The notes under the pieces were generated by a model. The model was not told the origin of the DNA. It saw nothing but the letters and a program-made list of their open reading frames with translations, and did no database searches. 64,000 nt of DNA from positions 50,795-114,794 of the forward strand of contig JAPJBO010000740.1 in the NCBI GenBank assembly GCA_030068145.1. Reading direction: 5' to 3'. Position 1 is the first letter of the stretch. Each line of letters opens with the position of its first letter. Origin of the DNA: Diplonema papillatum. Lineage: Eukaryota; Euglenozoa; Diplonemea; Diplonemida; Diplonemidae. The translations under genes and the position numbers were made by a program. Shown one piece after another: positions 1-12,900 of this stretch.

Positions 1-692
1 GCGTTTTTGCCGGAGTTTCTCAGTATCTCGCGGTATTTGAGCTTGCCATCACAGGCCAAACTTGCTACGAGAACCGAACTTTGCTTCACCAGAACTCAGC
101 TTCGCGCGATTTTTGCTTCGTCCGAACTCAGCTGCCCCCGTACCAGAATTTAGCATCGCCCGAACTTTGCAGCGCCCGAACTTTGCTTCGCCAGAACTTA
201 GCTTCGCCCGAGCGTTGCTTCGCCCGAACTCAGCTGCGCCCGAACTTTGCTTCACCAGAACTTAGCTCCGCCCGAACTTAGCATCACTCGAACTTATTAT
301 CGTCCGAACTGAGCTTCACCAGAACTTAGCTGCGCCCGAACTTTTGCTTCGCCGGGGGGCGGCGGGGGGGGCGCCCACCCGGGTACCAGCGCCAAACTTT
401 TCCCGCACTCGGTGGGTCGGGGGGGGTCCGGGGGGGGTGTCCCCCCCCGGGCACGAGCACCGACCTTGGCTTCACCCGGACTTTACCACCCTGGCCGAAC
501 TTCGCTTCGTGCCCGAACTGTTTTTTAGTACCAGCGCAGCCTGAGCGCTTAGCAACGCCCGAACTTAGCATCACTCGAACTTAGCTTCACCAGCATTGCC
601 CGAACTTAGCTTCGCCCGAACTTTACTGTTCCCCGAACTTTAACTGCTGCCTCCAGTCTCGCCACGCGCCGGCCTTAGCCGAGCGCACTTAA
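1..692 (+). repeat. Dispersed repeat, copy A (16-bp GCCCGAACTTAGCTTC-like units)
   Basis: About forty loosely conserved ~16-bp units of the form CGCCCGAACTTAGCTT, interrupted at 350-460 by a G/C-rich block that can fold into a hairpin. The same element occurs in reverse orientation at 43138-43612. Both copies share the flank TCTCAGTATCTCGCGGTATT (here at 18-37) and, at the other end, the block around CTCGCCACGCGCCGGCC (here near 658-674). The window edge cuts this copy, so the tRNA-like head present next to copy B is not visible here. Apparent ORFs inside are by-products of the repeat. Probably a SINE-like or satellite-bearing mobile repeat. Confidence 0.8.
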
Positions 693-2244
693 TTTTTGTT
701 TGTGCGATTTAACCTACATGTGTTCTGCGTAACTCTCATTTGTCTTTTTCGTAGTGACAACGAAAGAGAACGCTGGCAGCGTGGTTGGGAGAAGATTACC
801 TCCCCCGGCACGTACAAACAAACACACGCCTATTCTTTTTCGGATGCCTGCATCCAAGCATTATTGAAGTGGTTGGTCGAGTCTTGTAGCAGCTGTGTTA
901 TGCGTTTTTTTTGACGAGACGTTGGGTCGGTACCTTGCAAAATCCACGCAGTTTTCAAAAGAAAGAGGCCGCAGTTTCATCTTACTAGTATAATTACTTC
1001 ACCCACAGGCTCTACGGCGTCCAAGGTAAGAACAACGAAGTTCGTCCCGAGGCACCTTTTAACCATTGGGTCATGGTCACGGGGCTCCACGTTAACGAAT
1101 AATAAGCGCCTCGATGGTTACGGGATCGTCACATGGTTGGGCATCCACGAGACATTCGAAGTCCAGCTGTGCTTTGTGTGAGGTGCCCGAGGACCTTTCT
1201 GTGAAATTGTTGCAGGAGAGCTCTGGAAATGATGGGACCCTCTGCCCCAACTTCGGGGCCGAATCCGAATCCTCGCAAGCTTTCGCTACAAATCTCAACA
1301 CGCGCCTGCGTTGTCCCCGCAGGCCCCTCCACCGGCACGCCAATGACGATCGAAGTGGGGAACCTGTCAAATAGTCGGTCCGAAGACATGCGTTGCTCGC
1401 GTCAAGGAACACGTGGCACCGGTTCCGGTTCCAGCAGTCTTGGCTTGGTGAGCAGCCGACTGGGGGCTACAGCCCTTGCTCCAACTTCCATGCGAGTTGC
1501 AAGGAAACTGCTTCTCAGAACGGAAACAAACAACGCATTTTCTGTTTCGATATTGTGAATTCAATCTAGAGGGCTGCTTGATGTTTTCCTCAATTTCTCT
1601 CTTCACACGCAAGACGTGAAGAGCGAGGCATGCCCAACAATTCATCCGTTGCACGACCAGGGTCAGCATTTCGTGTCGGTTTCAGCTGTAGATGAGCACT
1701 GTCATCGTCCTCCCCGCACCGGCTACTGGCATCTCACTCTCAGATCTTGCGAGGTCGGGTAAAGAAAGAAGGGTTCAACAGCCCAGCAACAGTTTCATCT
1801 GCTGCTGCTGCGAATGAAAAGTACTAACTGGTCGGCTGCAATGCCAATCCATTCAACAGGCGCCGCTCACGCTGGATGCCTTGTGTGTCTCCGTTATTGG
1901 TTTCCTCTGTCTGTCCGCCATTCTTCATGCTTCCCTTCTCATTCAGCTGGCACTGCATCACATGCAAGAAGGCCCGGAATAAATTGGGAGCCCCGCGGGT
2001 AGCACCCGAGCGCCATCCACAGCACTTTCAACCTGAGCCAGGACCTTAACCCGAAATGACATCCCGCCGTGTCCTGTAAGCCAATCCTCTTGCGCCAAGT
2101 TACGGATCCAGTTTGCCGACTACATTGTTTTTCCCGCCAGAGACGTCAGAGCTCGTGCGAAGTGCGTGACTGCGAAATACCGAAACCTCACCCTCAGGAT
2201 AGCAAGAAATGCACTGATGCGCGGACTGGCAGAGTGCCGCGATC
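693..2244. other. Intergenic stretch, no supported gene
   Basis: Short open frames occur on both strands (for example 1114-1374 on the plus strand), but none has a recognisable domain or a convincing start. One or more small exons cannot be excluded. I see no tandem array or mobile element here. Confidence 0.4.
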
Positions 2245-2460
2245 CACGGTACGTTCGAGTTAGAATGAAAAGAACCTGTGCCGATAATCTGCATCGCCAG
2301 CGTCGCCGTTATCGAAGATGTGTCATGCTTTCGCCTGTTCCGCTCGTCTTGATCGTCGCGTTCAGGCGCGCGTTTGGTACTTCGCTTCTCCTTCGATTGC
2401 TCGTCCAGGTTCATCGGTTCCGCGTCGTCCTTCCTTGGCGGCGGAGAGCCGGGATCCACG
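2245..2460 (-). pseudogene. Fragment: C-terminal tail of the Cys/His-rich family (46534-47784)
   Basis: Read on the minus strand, this segment encodes EPMNLDEQSKEKRSTKRAPE followed by RDDQDE and a basic end. This nearly matches the last ~40 residues of the 416-residue protein at 46534-47784. Similarity continues past that gene's stop codon into its 3' flank (a GCGATGCAGATTATCG block in both). The Cys/His-rich core and the N-terminus are absent and the tail frame has an indel, so this is a truncated, non-functional relic. Unlike the 46.5-kb copy, no TCTATCACAG array adjoins it. Confidence 0.75.
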
Positions 2461-3107
2461 AGGTACGTTTCAGGTTAGTGTGAGTTTATCAAGGCAGCCC
2501 GTACAAAGACCAGTCACAGTCAACGCCGCGTAGGTGCGGGCTTTTGATATTAACCACATACGGACGAACGACGCATATATGCGTCGTTTAATACAAGGTT
2601 ATTCCTGTCAGCAAGTTCGAAGCCAAGTACTCATCGAAAGTGGTCGTCGTTTGCTTTATTGGAAAGATATGGCACAGGGCTTTCAAATGCGACCTTCGTC
2701 GGGCAGAAAAATCGACCCTGGCTGAGGGTGGATGCCGCTGCGAAAACGGGGGCGCAGTCAAAAAGTGGGGGTTTTCATCATATTTCAAACCCCCGATTGC
2801 AAAATCTGGAAGCACCCAGAGGGTGTCGGTGGTACGAAGGTGCAGTTGCCCGCATCCAACCGGCAATCAGCTCGCATCGGGGGAGGTGACCCACCTGGAC
2901 AAGTGTCCTGCTGCCCCACGAGGTAGGTACGGATGCATGCGCCGAAAAGCAAAGGTTACACGCCCGCGAATAAAATCTTCTATCAGGTTCTCGACCGAAT
3001 TTTCCCCAGCTTGGGGTATAAGGGTGCCAATTTATCTTGAGGAGGGAACGCAAAGGACGTCACACCCAAATCGACAGGGCAAAATCCCCCGTTTTGAAAG
3101 CGATAAA
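2461..3107. other. Intergenic stretch upstream of the 3108 ORF
   Basis: The frame of the next gene is open upstream to 2640. The predicted residues there are of mixed composition with no family resemblance, so this part is more likely 5' flank or an unspliced leader than coding. The short run ATATGCGTCGTTTAAT near 2578 is the only AT-rich patch. Nothing else recognised. Confidence 0.3.
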
Positions 3108-3956
3108 ATGAGCCCGCAGACGCTGAGCGACGAGCGTCTGGGCAAGAAGCGTGACCGAGAGCAAGCCGCGTTGGACGAGATCCGCGGGATGACAGCCGGC
3201 GACGCGAAAGCCACCCTGCAGCAGGCAGGCTGGTCCGTTGCAGTTGCGAAGGACCGCTTGCGGGCCAGCAAGGGCCCGTCCAAGGGAGGCGGACACGCGC
3301 CGGAAGTGCCTGAGGTTCCGGCCGACGACGCAGCCATCGAGGCAATGCTGGCGCGCATACACAAAACGCGAAAGCTCAGCGCAAGCGACGCGCCGTGGGC
3401 CTCTTGGGGGCACCCGCACCACTGCTTTTTCAAGTGGCTGCAAGCTCGAGAAGGTGCCGTTTCGCAGTACAAATCCGCACCTCCCACGCAACCCGCTGCA
3501 CGCCGTCCAGCAGATGTTTGCAAACCTTCAGTCCGGGCCGCAGGTGTCTGCAAGCCCGCGTGCCCCGTGGTTCAATACCACGGCAAGCAGTTCGCCTACG
3601 ACGCCATCAAAACGAAGGTGAAAGCTTCGTCGGCGCAAGGTCCGCCTGACGGGTCGACCTGGCTGTGGTTCATAGTCGCTGATGCTACCGTCACGAAGGC
3701 ACCGATGTACCCGGGGCAGCCGCCGTCGTTTCGGGCCTCGATAACCGGCGACAAGTTTCAAGTCGGCTGGTGCAAAGGTGAACCAAAGCCGGGCATGAAC
3801 GCGCGTGAAGATGTCAAGCTCCGGTCTGTCCCTCCGTTCATAACATCATCACGAAACCCATTCTGGGGGCTTAGACAAGTCCAGCCCTTCACATCCGCTT
3901 GCACAGCGCATCTGCACTGTTGGCCATCGGCTCAGCTGTTGCGCGTGAGACTCTGA
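3108..3956 (+). CDS. Hypothetical protein with a UBA-like N-terminal helix bundle
   Basis: 282 codons from the ATG at 3108 (context GATAAAATGA). The frame is open further upstream, but the composition becomes clearly protein-like only from this Met. Residues about 25-55 (GMTAGDAKATLQQAGWSVAV, then AKDRLRAS) resemble a UBA/CUE-type three-helix motif, in which a conserved acidic-Ala segment is followed by a Gly-Trp and a hydrophobic helix. The middle and C-terminus (STWLWFIVADATV, FRASITGDKFQVGWCKGE) look beta-rich and match no family I know. The final ~35 residues are low quality and may be read-through past a real splice site. The product could bind ubiquitin if the UBA assignment holds; otherwise unknown. 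No clear neighbour relation; the ORF at 4530 is on the same strand 570 bp downstream and could be a further exon. Confidence 0.4.
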   Translation: MSPQTLSDERLGKKRDREQAALDEIRGMTAGDAKATLQQAGWSVAVAKDRLRASKGPSKGGGHAPEVPEVPADDAAIEAMLARIHKTRKLSASDAPWASWGHPHHCFFKWLQAREGAVSQYKSAPPTQPAARRPADVCKPSVRAAGVCKPACPVVQYHGKQFAYDAIKTKVKASSAQGPPDGSTWLWFIVADATVTKAPMYPGQPPSFRASITGDKFQVGWCKGEPKPGMNAREDVKLRSVPPFITSSRNPFWGLRQVQPFTSACTAHLHCWPSAQLLRVRL

Positions 3957-4529
3957 CAAGTGCGAAACCGTGGTACCTGGTGCTGTGGTGGTGGTGGTTT
4001 AAGTTTGGGCGCTTACACGGTCACATGCACCCGGCGGGGTAAAAAGATGTCAAACAGCGTCTGACTTTTTTGTCGGCTTACAAGGCAGCAGCAAAGCGGG
4101 CGAACCAGCCCGCATCCATGCGGAAATGCCTAACCACCCCCCTTTTTTGTCCAAATGCAATTGCTCCAACAGACTTGGCGGTGCTCTTTTCTTTTGGGAT
4201 CAAGGTGCCACCGTGCCGAACAGTGAATGCAGCCTGGCTCTGGGTCCAAGGTACCTGACGCCACCCAACACAACAGTTCCGGGCATTTCTGAGGGGGATA
4301 GCACGACACGGTACGATCGACGAGGTAGTCACCCAATGGCTAAGGCAGGCCATCGCTACAGATATTCTGTATTCTAACTTCAACTGAGGGGGATTTCCAC
4401 AGCATTTTACCTTCCTAGTATCGTGGTTGATGGTTTAGGTAACGGCAGCCTTTGACATCATGGTCTTTTGACCCTCATCATTCGAAACCCAAATCCGACG
4501 ACTGCAGACAAGCCGATTCGATAGGATGC

Positions 4530-4976
4530 ATGCTGAATGGTAAGGTAAACGAGTACGGTCGTGATAGAGGAGGGGTGCCGCCCGGCTTCCGTCATCAATG
4601 GACCTACGCGGATTCTGCGTGGCAAGTGAAGGGCGAAGCTGCGAGGCGAACCTCCAGCACAACGTGGGACGAAACCAGACAAGATGACCGATGGGCAATC
4701 TCCGTCGAAATGAAGCGCGAACCGCCGCTCAGCGAAAGCAAACACGGTGCCGACGACCAGGTCACCGAAGAAGGAACATATATCATCATCGCCTCGCAGG
4801 TCGCCACGAAGCTGAACAAGAACCAGTACAAAACGGCGATGGAGGGCACGCAGTTCAGGATTCCCGACGGGTCTAAAAAGAACGAAGTGAAGACCGGTAT
4901 CCTCCGGCAGCAGATGCACCAGTTACGGCCCACCTTGGACAAAAGCCCACTCGGCTCGTGGCTGGTCAAAAAGTAA
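4530..4976 (+). CDS. Hypothetical charged protein or terminal exon
   Basis: An open frame of 148 codons from the Met at 4530, ending at a TAA at 4974-4976. The frame is open upstream to 4452 without another ATG. The segment from about residue 40 on has protein-like composition: many charged residues, an ordered block EEGTYIIIASQVATKLNKNQ, then GTQFRIPDGSKKNEVKTGIL. It ends in a basic SWLVKK. No signal peptide, membrane segment or known domain is visible. It might be the last exon of a gene that begins near 3108, since both are on the plus strand, but no splice junction stands out. Function unknown. Confidence 0.35.
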   Translation: MLNGKVNEYGRDRGGVPPGFRHQWTYADSAWQVKGEAARRTSSTTWDETRQDDRWAISVEMKREPPLSESKHGADDQVTEEGTYIIIASQVATKLNKNQYKTAMEGTQFRIPDGSKKNEVKTGILRQQMHQLRPTLDKSPLGSWLVKK

Positions 4977-6435
4977 AAAGAAACGACTCTCGCGTCATCA
5001 TAGGTTGAGTACAGTTATTCCGAGATGTGCATCTACTTCACGAGAGCAGCCCAGCCTGGCATCGAGAAGTATGGAGGGACAATTGTCTGGCATAGCAACA
5101 CCCAAACTGGGGATTTCCCGGACCAACAAAATTGAAACGCCATTGAATGCCCAGTGTTCGCCAATTGCTTGTGCCACGATCACTGTGCGTGTGTCGTCCC
5201 TCCCCTGGCTCACCAGCGCTTCTCCCATACGAGTGCACCGAGCATGCCAAGCAAAAAACTTGTTGCCTACTTACCTTCCCATTGCACCGGAGGCACGTGT
5301 ACTCACACACGATTGGTCACCTTTGATTTAGCCCGTCTCCACAGCGTGGAACTACCAACTAGCCATCCACGAAAGGTCCTGGGGGATATCTAACCTCCCC
5401 TCCCCACTGTCGCCGGCGCGGAAATTGAAGGAGAGATAATTTGACGCATAACTTGTTGCTCGCACTTCCGAGTTGAAGGCCTTTGTTTCGGCGCTACGTT
5501 CGGCTGCGAGCTACTTGGTGAACACACACCGAAGCCTAAAACTCAATTTGGCGATAAGTTTTTTGCCATTGAGAGTAGACTCAAGAACCTGCAGAGTCGG
5601 AACAGCCGAGGGGATACGGGGTCGCAATATCGGACAAGTCCAAGGTAGGACCGATTACCCCACCCTTTTTTATTGTGAGAAATTCTGAAAAGCGAACCTG
5701 TTCTTCGATTGCCAAGAGCGCAGACTCGTTTATCTTTCACTCTTGCCTGGATAAGGTTCTATCTTGTACTGCGCCGACCCCGTTGACTTCCGCACAAGTT
5801 CCGGGGTTGAAAGACAGAAGACAAAAACGCGGCCAGCAGTTCGTTTGTCTTTCCTTCCTTCCTTCCTTCCTGTGCATGCGAACGATTTGCTTTGTTGCCG
5901 TGACTATCTCGGTCGATTTGAAGAGAGTGGACTCCAAGTCGAATACTAGTTATACCCCCAGAAGCTGAAACCGAGAAATGTAGAAACGCCAGCTGTGGAG
6001 TTCGCCGAACAAAGGCGACCCTTGGTGGAAGAACTGCGACAAACAGGTGCGCTGGGCGCTAGGCCAACAACGAATTCGCACAAGGCAAAGATCGGACGGA
6101 AAACGGCCGGAAAACTGCTGTCATAATCTGAATTTGGCTTCTCCTGACCTCCCTGCTTACAAGAAAAAGCGAGGATTCGATTCTACGGGTGTTCCTTTGT
6201 TCAGCTAAGCTTCTGTGTGCATGTACAGAGTCCAAACAGCCAAACCCCTGTGTACACTTCAGGTGCAGGAACTATTGAGTACCTTTGCTCGTACTAGTGG
6301 CTCCGAATTGGGGTACACGTCTTTCTTTCAAGAAAGGACTTTGCCAAGAACGAGGTACGAGCAGACAACTACACATGTTCCGGTGCCCATGCCCGCATGG
6401 AAGCCCAAACTCTTTGAGGTCAGTAGTAGTAGTAT
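4977..6435. other. Intergenic stretch, no supported gene
   Basis: Short ORFs only, on both strands, none with domain-like features. A simple (CCTT)n tract lies at 5848-5870. Nothing else recognised. Confidence 0.4.
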
Positions 6436-6714
6436 TTGTCGTCTGCCGAGACAGCAGGCAGGGGGCAGGTCTTGCTTTACTTTTCTCTTCCTCATGGAGA
6501 CCCGACTGTGCAATCACTGTCGAGAAAGGTTTGCGCCTATTGTGATGAGGTGGTTGACCAGACCCCCCGAAGCCTTATACAACACGAGGATGCAGCCCTG
6601 CTTAAGGCCATTGGCTGCAAAGCACCCCCCGACCGGTCGATTTGCCACTTTTGTGACCCTCTATTCGCCGGGCGGTGCTGTCAGCACTTGTTCCGCGTCG
6701 CATCAAGTACATGA
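6436..6714 (+). CDS. Possible small zinc-finger-like exon (uncertain)
   Basis: In this frame the peptide from about 6520 reads KVCAYCDEVVDQTPRSLIQH, and further on ICHFCD and RCCQHLF. The spacing C-x2-C ... H ... C-x2-C ... CC-x-H is suggestive of a zinc-binding fold. An acceptor-like pyrimidine tract precedes it. It stops 220 bp before giant gene 1. It is short, has no homologue I can name, and a competing frame (6215-6727) is open across the same bases. Treat as a candidate exon only. Confidence 0.2.
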   Translation: MSSAETAGRGQVLLYFSLPHGDPTVQSLSRKVCAYCDEVVDQTPRSLIQHEDAALLKAIGCKAPPDRSICHFCDPLFAGRCCQHLFRVASST

Positions 6715-6936
6715 TGCTGGCGGTTGAGGGATCGGCGACCGCGACTCAATTAAGGTGCGGTCAACAGTGTCGCCACGTGAAGGCCCCCCCATGACACCCT
6801 CTTTCAGGTCAAAAAAAGAAAAAAAGTAAAATCAAGGAAAAGAAAAGCAACCCGCAAGCAAAAGGGTCGCACGACACCAACACAATTGTACGTCTCTCGA
6901 GATTGTGAGTAATACAAAAGGTGACGTGCACGTGCA
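6715..6936 (+). promoter_or_regulatory. 5' flank of giant surface-protein gene 1
   Basis: The 200 bp before the ATG are purine-rich, with runs such as AAAAAAAGAAAAAAAG at about 6813. A polypyrimidine-AG site (CCCTCTTTCAG, 6798-6808) lies 130 bp before the start and could serve as a cis- or trans-splice acceptor. No TATA box is evident. This is inference from position; no factor site was identified. Confidence 0.25.
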
Positions 6937-9900
6937 ATGCGCATGGACGCGCCTGTCCTTGCGTTCGTTTGCATCACTTATTTGTTACAAGTAGCAGTCG
7001 CAAGTGCGCCACCGACAGTTGAAACGGATATCACCATTCGAATCACCGTCGCGACCATTCAGCATTCAGAATCCGCAGCTGGTTTCAACATATACTACCA
7101 CTTCTCCTCTGAAACTGTGTTGGTGAAAACCATCTTCGGCTCCGCGCAGGGGGCCGTAATCGATGTCACTGGCACAGTCGCGCATGAAGTGTCCGACCTG
7201 GCATATGTCAGCGTCCGGCATTCCGAGCCGCCTGCGGATGGATGGAACTTAGCCAGCATCAAGCTTTTGAGAGACGACGGCTCGTTTGTGTCACTGACCG
7301 CTCCAGATGCAGACCCTGATAATGGCATTTCTTTTGTTCTTGATCGGTCGGACGTTCCGAAGCGAAATGCTGAGATCGAGTTCTTTGACCTGAACGCCAG
7401 GCCATCCGTGAACACAATCAAGTGCAGATGGACGACCAACAGTGTTCCTGGTTCGGACTCCACCGACTTCTTTTTGGTGTATTTGCATTCCGACACAGAC
7501 GTTTGCTACGCAGGGAGTGTCATCAAACCTGCCCAGGCCGACGTGATTGAGCTAGCTCCAACGAACTGCAGGTTTCCGGCTGAAGATGTTCGGCGCATCA
7601 CAGCGAGAGCGCTGCAGAGTTACCAGGGTAGCAGCTGGCGCGTCTCTAAGGTAGAACTCTTCGTCGGTGGCAGCTACCGTCACTTGTGGGGCAGGACATG
7701 GCGCGCGGAATTCGGCATAGTAGATAACGCCACGGACTTCGACTTCGTCGACCTCGAAACGCCAGTGCCGTCCACGCTGGTTCCACTGACCGCGGCACCA
7801 CTGACGAATACACCCATCAACAGCATTCACGTTCGCATATCAACTGCCACCTATGCAGTGGACCCGTCGTCGGTGACGGCGGATAACTACGAAGTCTACT
7901 ACCACTTTTACTCGGAGAGCATCCTCGTCCACACTGTCGACGGCGCAGCAGCGGGTGAGATAGTAAACGTGACGGCTGACCTAGCTTACGACGTATCGGA
8001 GTTGGCTTATGTGAGCATTCGTTACGCAGGTTCGGCCAGTGATGGGTGGGTTGTCGCCACTGTTGAGCTGTTTAGAGACAATGCTTACCACGAGCTGTAC
8101 TGCCCCGATTCGAAGGGGAGTAGTGTCGAAATAACTTCCGGCACTGGGGAAGCCTTTGAGGCCGAGTGGTTCGACCTCAATGTGAAGCCCACTGTGAACA
8201 CCATCACAACAATGTGGACGACCTCAGGGACGGCCGGCTCGACAGACTTGTACCTCGTGTTCTACCATTCGAAGCACGGCAGGGTTTGCTACGGGGGTGT
8301 CGTTTACGACCCCGAACAGGGTTCCGTATGGGCGCTGGAGACGACGGATTGCGCGTTCTCGTTGAGTGACATGAGGAAGGTGTCCGTCCGCGCTGTGACA
8401 CCGAACCAAGCAAACAGCTGGCAGGTTCATTCGGCTGAGTTGATCTCGGGATCCTATCGGTTGCTGTGGGGTCAAGCGTGGGGCGCGTATTCGGGCACCG
8501 TCGATGCCACCCAAGAAATCTCTTTCGTCGATCTCACCACGTCAGCCCCGATGACGACTGCTCCTACTGGAGTCCCTGGCACGCCTGCGCCGGCGAACAG
8601 CATCAAGATCCGTATCACGACGAGCTCGGTTCCATACGCGGAGACGGTCGAGCCTTTCGCCATCTTCTTCCACTTTTACAGCGAGTCGCTCCTTGTCGCC
8701 ACACACCCCAATGCGGCGAAGGGAGACGTTGACACCGTTACTGCTATGGTCGCGCATGACATCTCTGAACTGGCATACGTCAGTGTTAAGAGCGTCGGCG
8801 CGGGTAACGATGGTTGGCAACTTGGATCGGTCGAAGTTTACCGAGACGGTGCGTACCACAAGATGTTCCTTCCCGACGGAGAGCCAGCGCTCGTTAAGGG
8901 GAATGCGGAGGCGAAAAAGATCGAACTCGAGTACTTTGACACGGACCCCAGGCAGCTCGTTAACGCAGTGCAGACGTTCATCACGACGGACGACATCGCG
9001 GGCGCTGAGTCCGTTGACGCATTTATGGTCTTCTTGCACTCAAGCCGCAGGGTGCACTACGCGGGAGTGGTTCTTAATCCACAGAAAAGCGATGTTGTTA
9101 CCGTGACAACAGAGAACAGCCCATTTCCTGCAGAAGAGGTGTTGCAAGTATCGATACGTGCGGTGGCGACCACGACGTCCGATGACTGGAAAGTGTCCTC
9201 GGTCGAGCTCTTGACAAACGGAGTAAGGCGAATGCTATGGGGACGCACTTGGAAGGGTTACTCAGGAGTCGTTCAGTACAATCTGGGGCAAAACGAAGAG
9301 CCATTTTTTGTTAACCTCCTCACACCTGCCCCGCCTACACTGCCTCCTGCTACACCAGCGCCTGCGATCCCGGCTCCTAGCGCGTCACTGATCGTACGAG
9401 TAACCACTTCGACCAACCAGTATGCGGAGAGCGCCGATTTGTTCAACTTCTTTTTCCACTTTTATGAAGAAACCGTCTTGGCCGCTACTCGAGTCGGTTC
9501 CGGCAAGGGTCAGGTTGCCATCATTGATGCCAACATCCCGTATCGTGCCGCCAACGTCCCGTATACTGTCCAAGAGTTGGTCTGCCTTAGCGTTGTTTTC
9601 AACGGCACCGGAAGCGATGGATGGATAATCGACAGCGTGGATCTTCTCAGAGACGGCTTCTGGCAAAAGCTGTTTGCCCCGGATGCGCCGACTGGCCCTT
9701 ATTGGATCGATGACGACGCGGGCTACAGCGACCTCGCGTTTTTTGACTTGAACTCGAAGACACCTCGAAACACAGTCCTCACGACATGGGTCACCGACAC
9801 GCTGCCAGACTCGCAATCAACCGATATATTTACCATCTTCCTGCACTCAACAGATTCAGTGCACTACGCTGGTGTCGTCTACGATCCCCAGGCTGGACAG

Positions 9901-12900
9901 CCATGGGACATTGTCGCGGGAAATTGCCCGTTTACAGCTGCAGATGTGCTGAAAGTGTCCGTTCGTTCACTTGCGAGCAATAGTAGGGACTCGTGGAAGA
10001 TACTATCCGTTGGGATCACACTGGGAACCGAGACAGTCTCATTGTACGGAGCCACGTGGAGCAGTTTTTCGGGTTCAGTCGATTCCGATCAAGAGCATTT
10101 CTTCGTGGATATCACCACGCAAGCGCCACCTACCTTCGCACCAGAAACAGATGTCCCCTCTTCAGCCCCACCAACAGATGCACCAACAACAGGAGTACCA
10201 TCTACTTCAGCACCACCAACTGATGCACCCTCTACCTCAGCTCCATCAACAAGTGTCCCCTCTTCAGCTCCGCCGACAGCAGCACCTTCTACCTCAGCTC
10301 CATTGACAGATGCACCTTCTACCTCAGCTCCACCAACAAGTGTCCCCTCTTCAGCTCCGCCGACAGCAGCACCTTCCACCTCAGCTCCATTGACAGATGC
10401 ACCTTCTACCTCAGCTCCATCAACAAGTGTCCCCTCTTCAGCTCCACCAACAGCAGCACCTTCCACCTCAGCTCCACCTACAGATGCACCCTCTACCTCA
10501 GCTCCATCAACAAGTGCCCCCTCTTCAGCTCCACCAACAGCAGCACCTTCCACCTCAGCTCCATCGACAGATGCACCTTCTACCTCAGCACCATCAACAA
10601 GTACTCCCTCTTCAGCTCCGCCTACAGCAGCACCTTCCACCTCAGCTCCATCTACAGATGCACCCTCTACCTCAGCTCCATCAACAAGTGCCCCCTCTTC
10701 AGCTCCGCCGACAGCAGCACCTTCCACCTCAGCTCCATCTACAGATGCACCCTCTACCTCAGCTCCATCAACAAGTGCCCCCTCTTCAGCTCCACCAACA
10801 GCAGCACCTTCCACCTCAGCTCCATCGACAGATGCACCTTCTACCTCAGCACCATCAACAAGTACTCCCTCTTCAGCTCCGCCGACAGCAGCACCTTCCA
10901 CCTCAGCTCCATCTACAGATGCACCCTCTACTTCAGCACCATCAACAAGTACTCCCTCTTCAGCTCCGCCTACAGCAGCACCTTCCACCTCAGCTCCATC
11001 TACAGATGCACCCTCTACCTCAGCTCCATCAACAAGTGCCCCCTCTTCAGCTCCGCCGACAGCAGCACCTTCCACCTCAGCTCCATCGACAGATGCACCT
11101 TCTACCTCAGCACCATCAACAAGTACTCCCTCTTCAGCTCCGCCGACAGCAGCACCTTCCACCTCAGCTCCATCTACAGATGCACCCTCTACTTCAGCAC
11201 CATCAACAAGTACTCCCTCTTCAGCTCCGCCTACAGCAGCACCTTCCACCTCAGCTCCATCTACAGATGCACCCTCTACCTCAGCTCCATCAACAAGTGC
11301 CCCCTCTTCAGCTCCGCCGACAGCAGCACCTTCCACCTCAGCTCCATCGACAGATGCACCTTCTACCTCAGCACCATCAACAAGTGCCCCCTCTTCAGCT
11401 CCGCCGACAGCAGCACCTTCCACCTCAGCTCCATCTACAGATGCACCCTCTACTTCAGCTCCATCAACAAGTGCCCCCTCTTCAGCTCCGCCGACAGCAG
11501 CACCTTCCACCTCAGCTCCATCGACAGATGCACCTTCTACCTCAGCACCATCAACAAGTGCCCCCTCTTCAGCTCCACCAACAGCAGCACCTTCCACCTC
11601 AGCTCCATCGACAGATGCACCTTCTACCTCAGCACCATCAACAAGTACTCCCTCTTCAGCTCCGCCTACAGCAGCACCTTCCACCTCAGCTCCATCTACA
11701 GATGCACCCTCTACCTCAGCTCCATCAACAAGTGCCCCCTCTTCAGCTCCGCCGACAGCAGCACCTTCCACCTCAGCTCCATCGACAGATGCACCTTCTA
11801 CCTCAGCACCATCAACAAGTGCCCCCTCTTCAGCTCCGCCGACAGCAGCACCTTCCACCTCAGCTCCATCTACAGATGCACCCTCTACTTCAGCTCCATC
11901 AACAAGTGCTCCCTCTTCAGCTCCACCAACAGCAGCACCTTCAACCTCAGCTCCATCGACAGATGCACCTTCCACCTCAGCTCCATCTACAGATGCACCC
12001 TCTACTTCAGCTCCATCAACAAGTGCTCCCTCTTCAGCTCCACCAACAGCAGCACCTTCAACCTCAGCTCCATCGACAGATGCACCTTCTACCTCTGCAC
12101 CATCTACAAGTGCCCCCTCTTCAGCTCCACCAACAGATATCCCCATCTCAAGTACTCCTTCATCAGCCCCACCAACAACAGCACCTTCTACCTCAGCTCC
12201 ATCAACAAGTGCTCCCTCTTCAGCTCCACCCACAGCAGCACCTTCAACCTCAGCTCCATCGACAGAAGCACCTTCTACCTCTGCACCATCCACAAGTGCC
12301 CCCTCTTCAGCTCCACCAACAGATATCCCCATCTCAAGTGCCCCGTCCTCAGCCCCACCAACAACAGCACCTTCTACCTCAGCTCCATCAACAGATGCAC
12401 CCTCTACTTCAGCTCCATCAACAAGTGCCCCCTCTTCAGCTGCACCAACAGCAGCACCTTCTACCTCAGCTCCATCAACAGATGCACCATCAACGAGTGT
12501 CCCCTCTTCAGCATCACCAGCCGGAGCACCTTCTACCTCGGCTCCATCGACAGATGCACCCTCTACCTCAGCTCCATCAACAAGTGCCCCCTCTTCAGCT
12601 CCACCAATAACAGCACCTTCTACCTCAGCTCCATCAACAGATGCACCCTCTACCTCAGCTCCATCAACAAGTGCCCCCTCTTCAGCTCCACCAACAGATA
12701 TCCCCATCTCAAGTGCCCCTTCCTCAGCCCCACCAACAACAGCACCTTCTACCTCAGCTCCATCAACAGATGCACCCTCTACTTCAGCTCCATCAACAAG
12801 TGCCCCCTCTTCAGCTCCACCAACAGCAGCACCTTCTACCTCAGCTCCATCAACAGATGCACCCTCTACCTCAGCTCCATCAACAGATGCACCCTCTACT

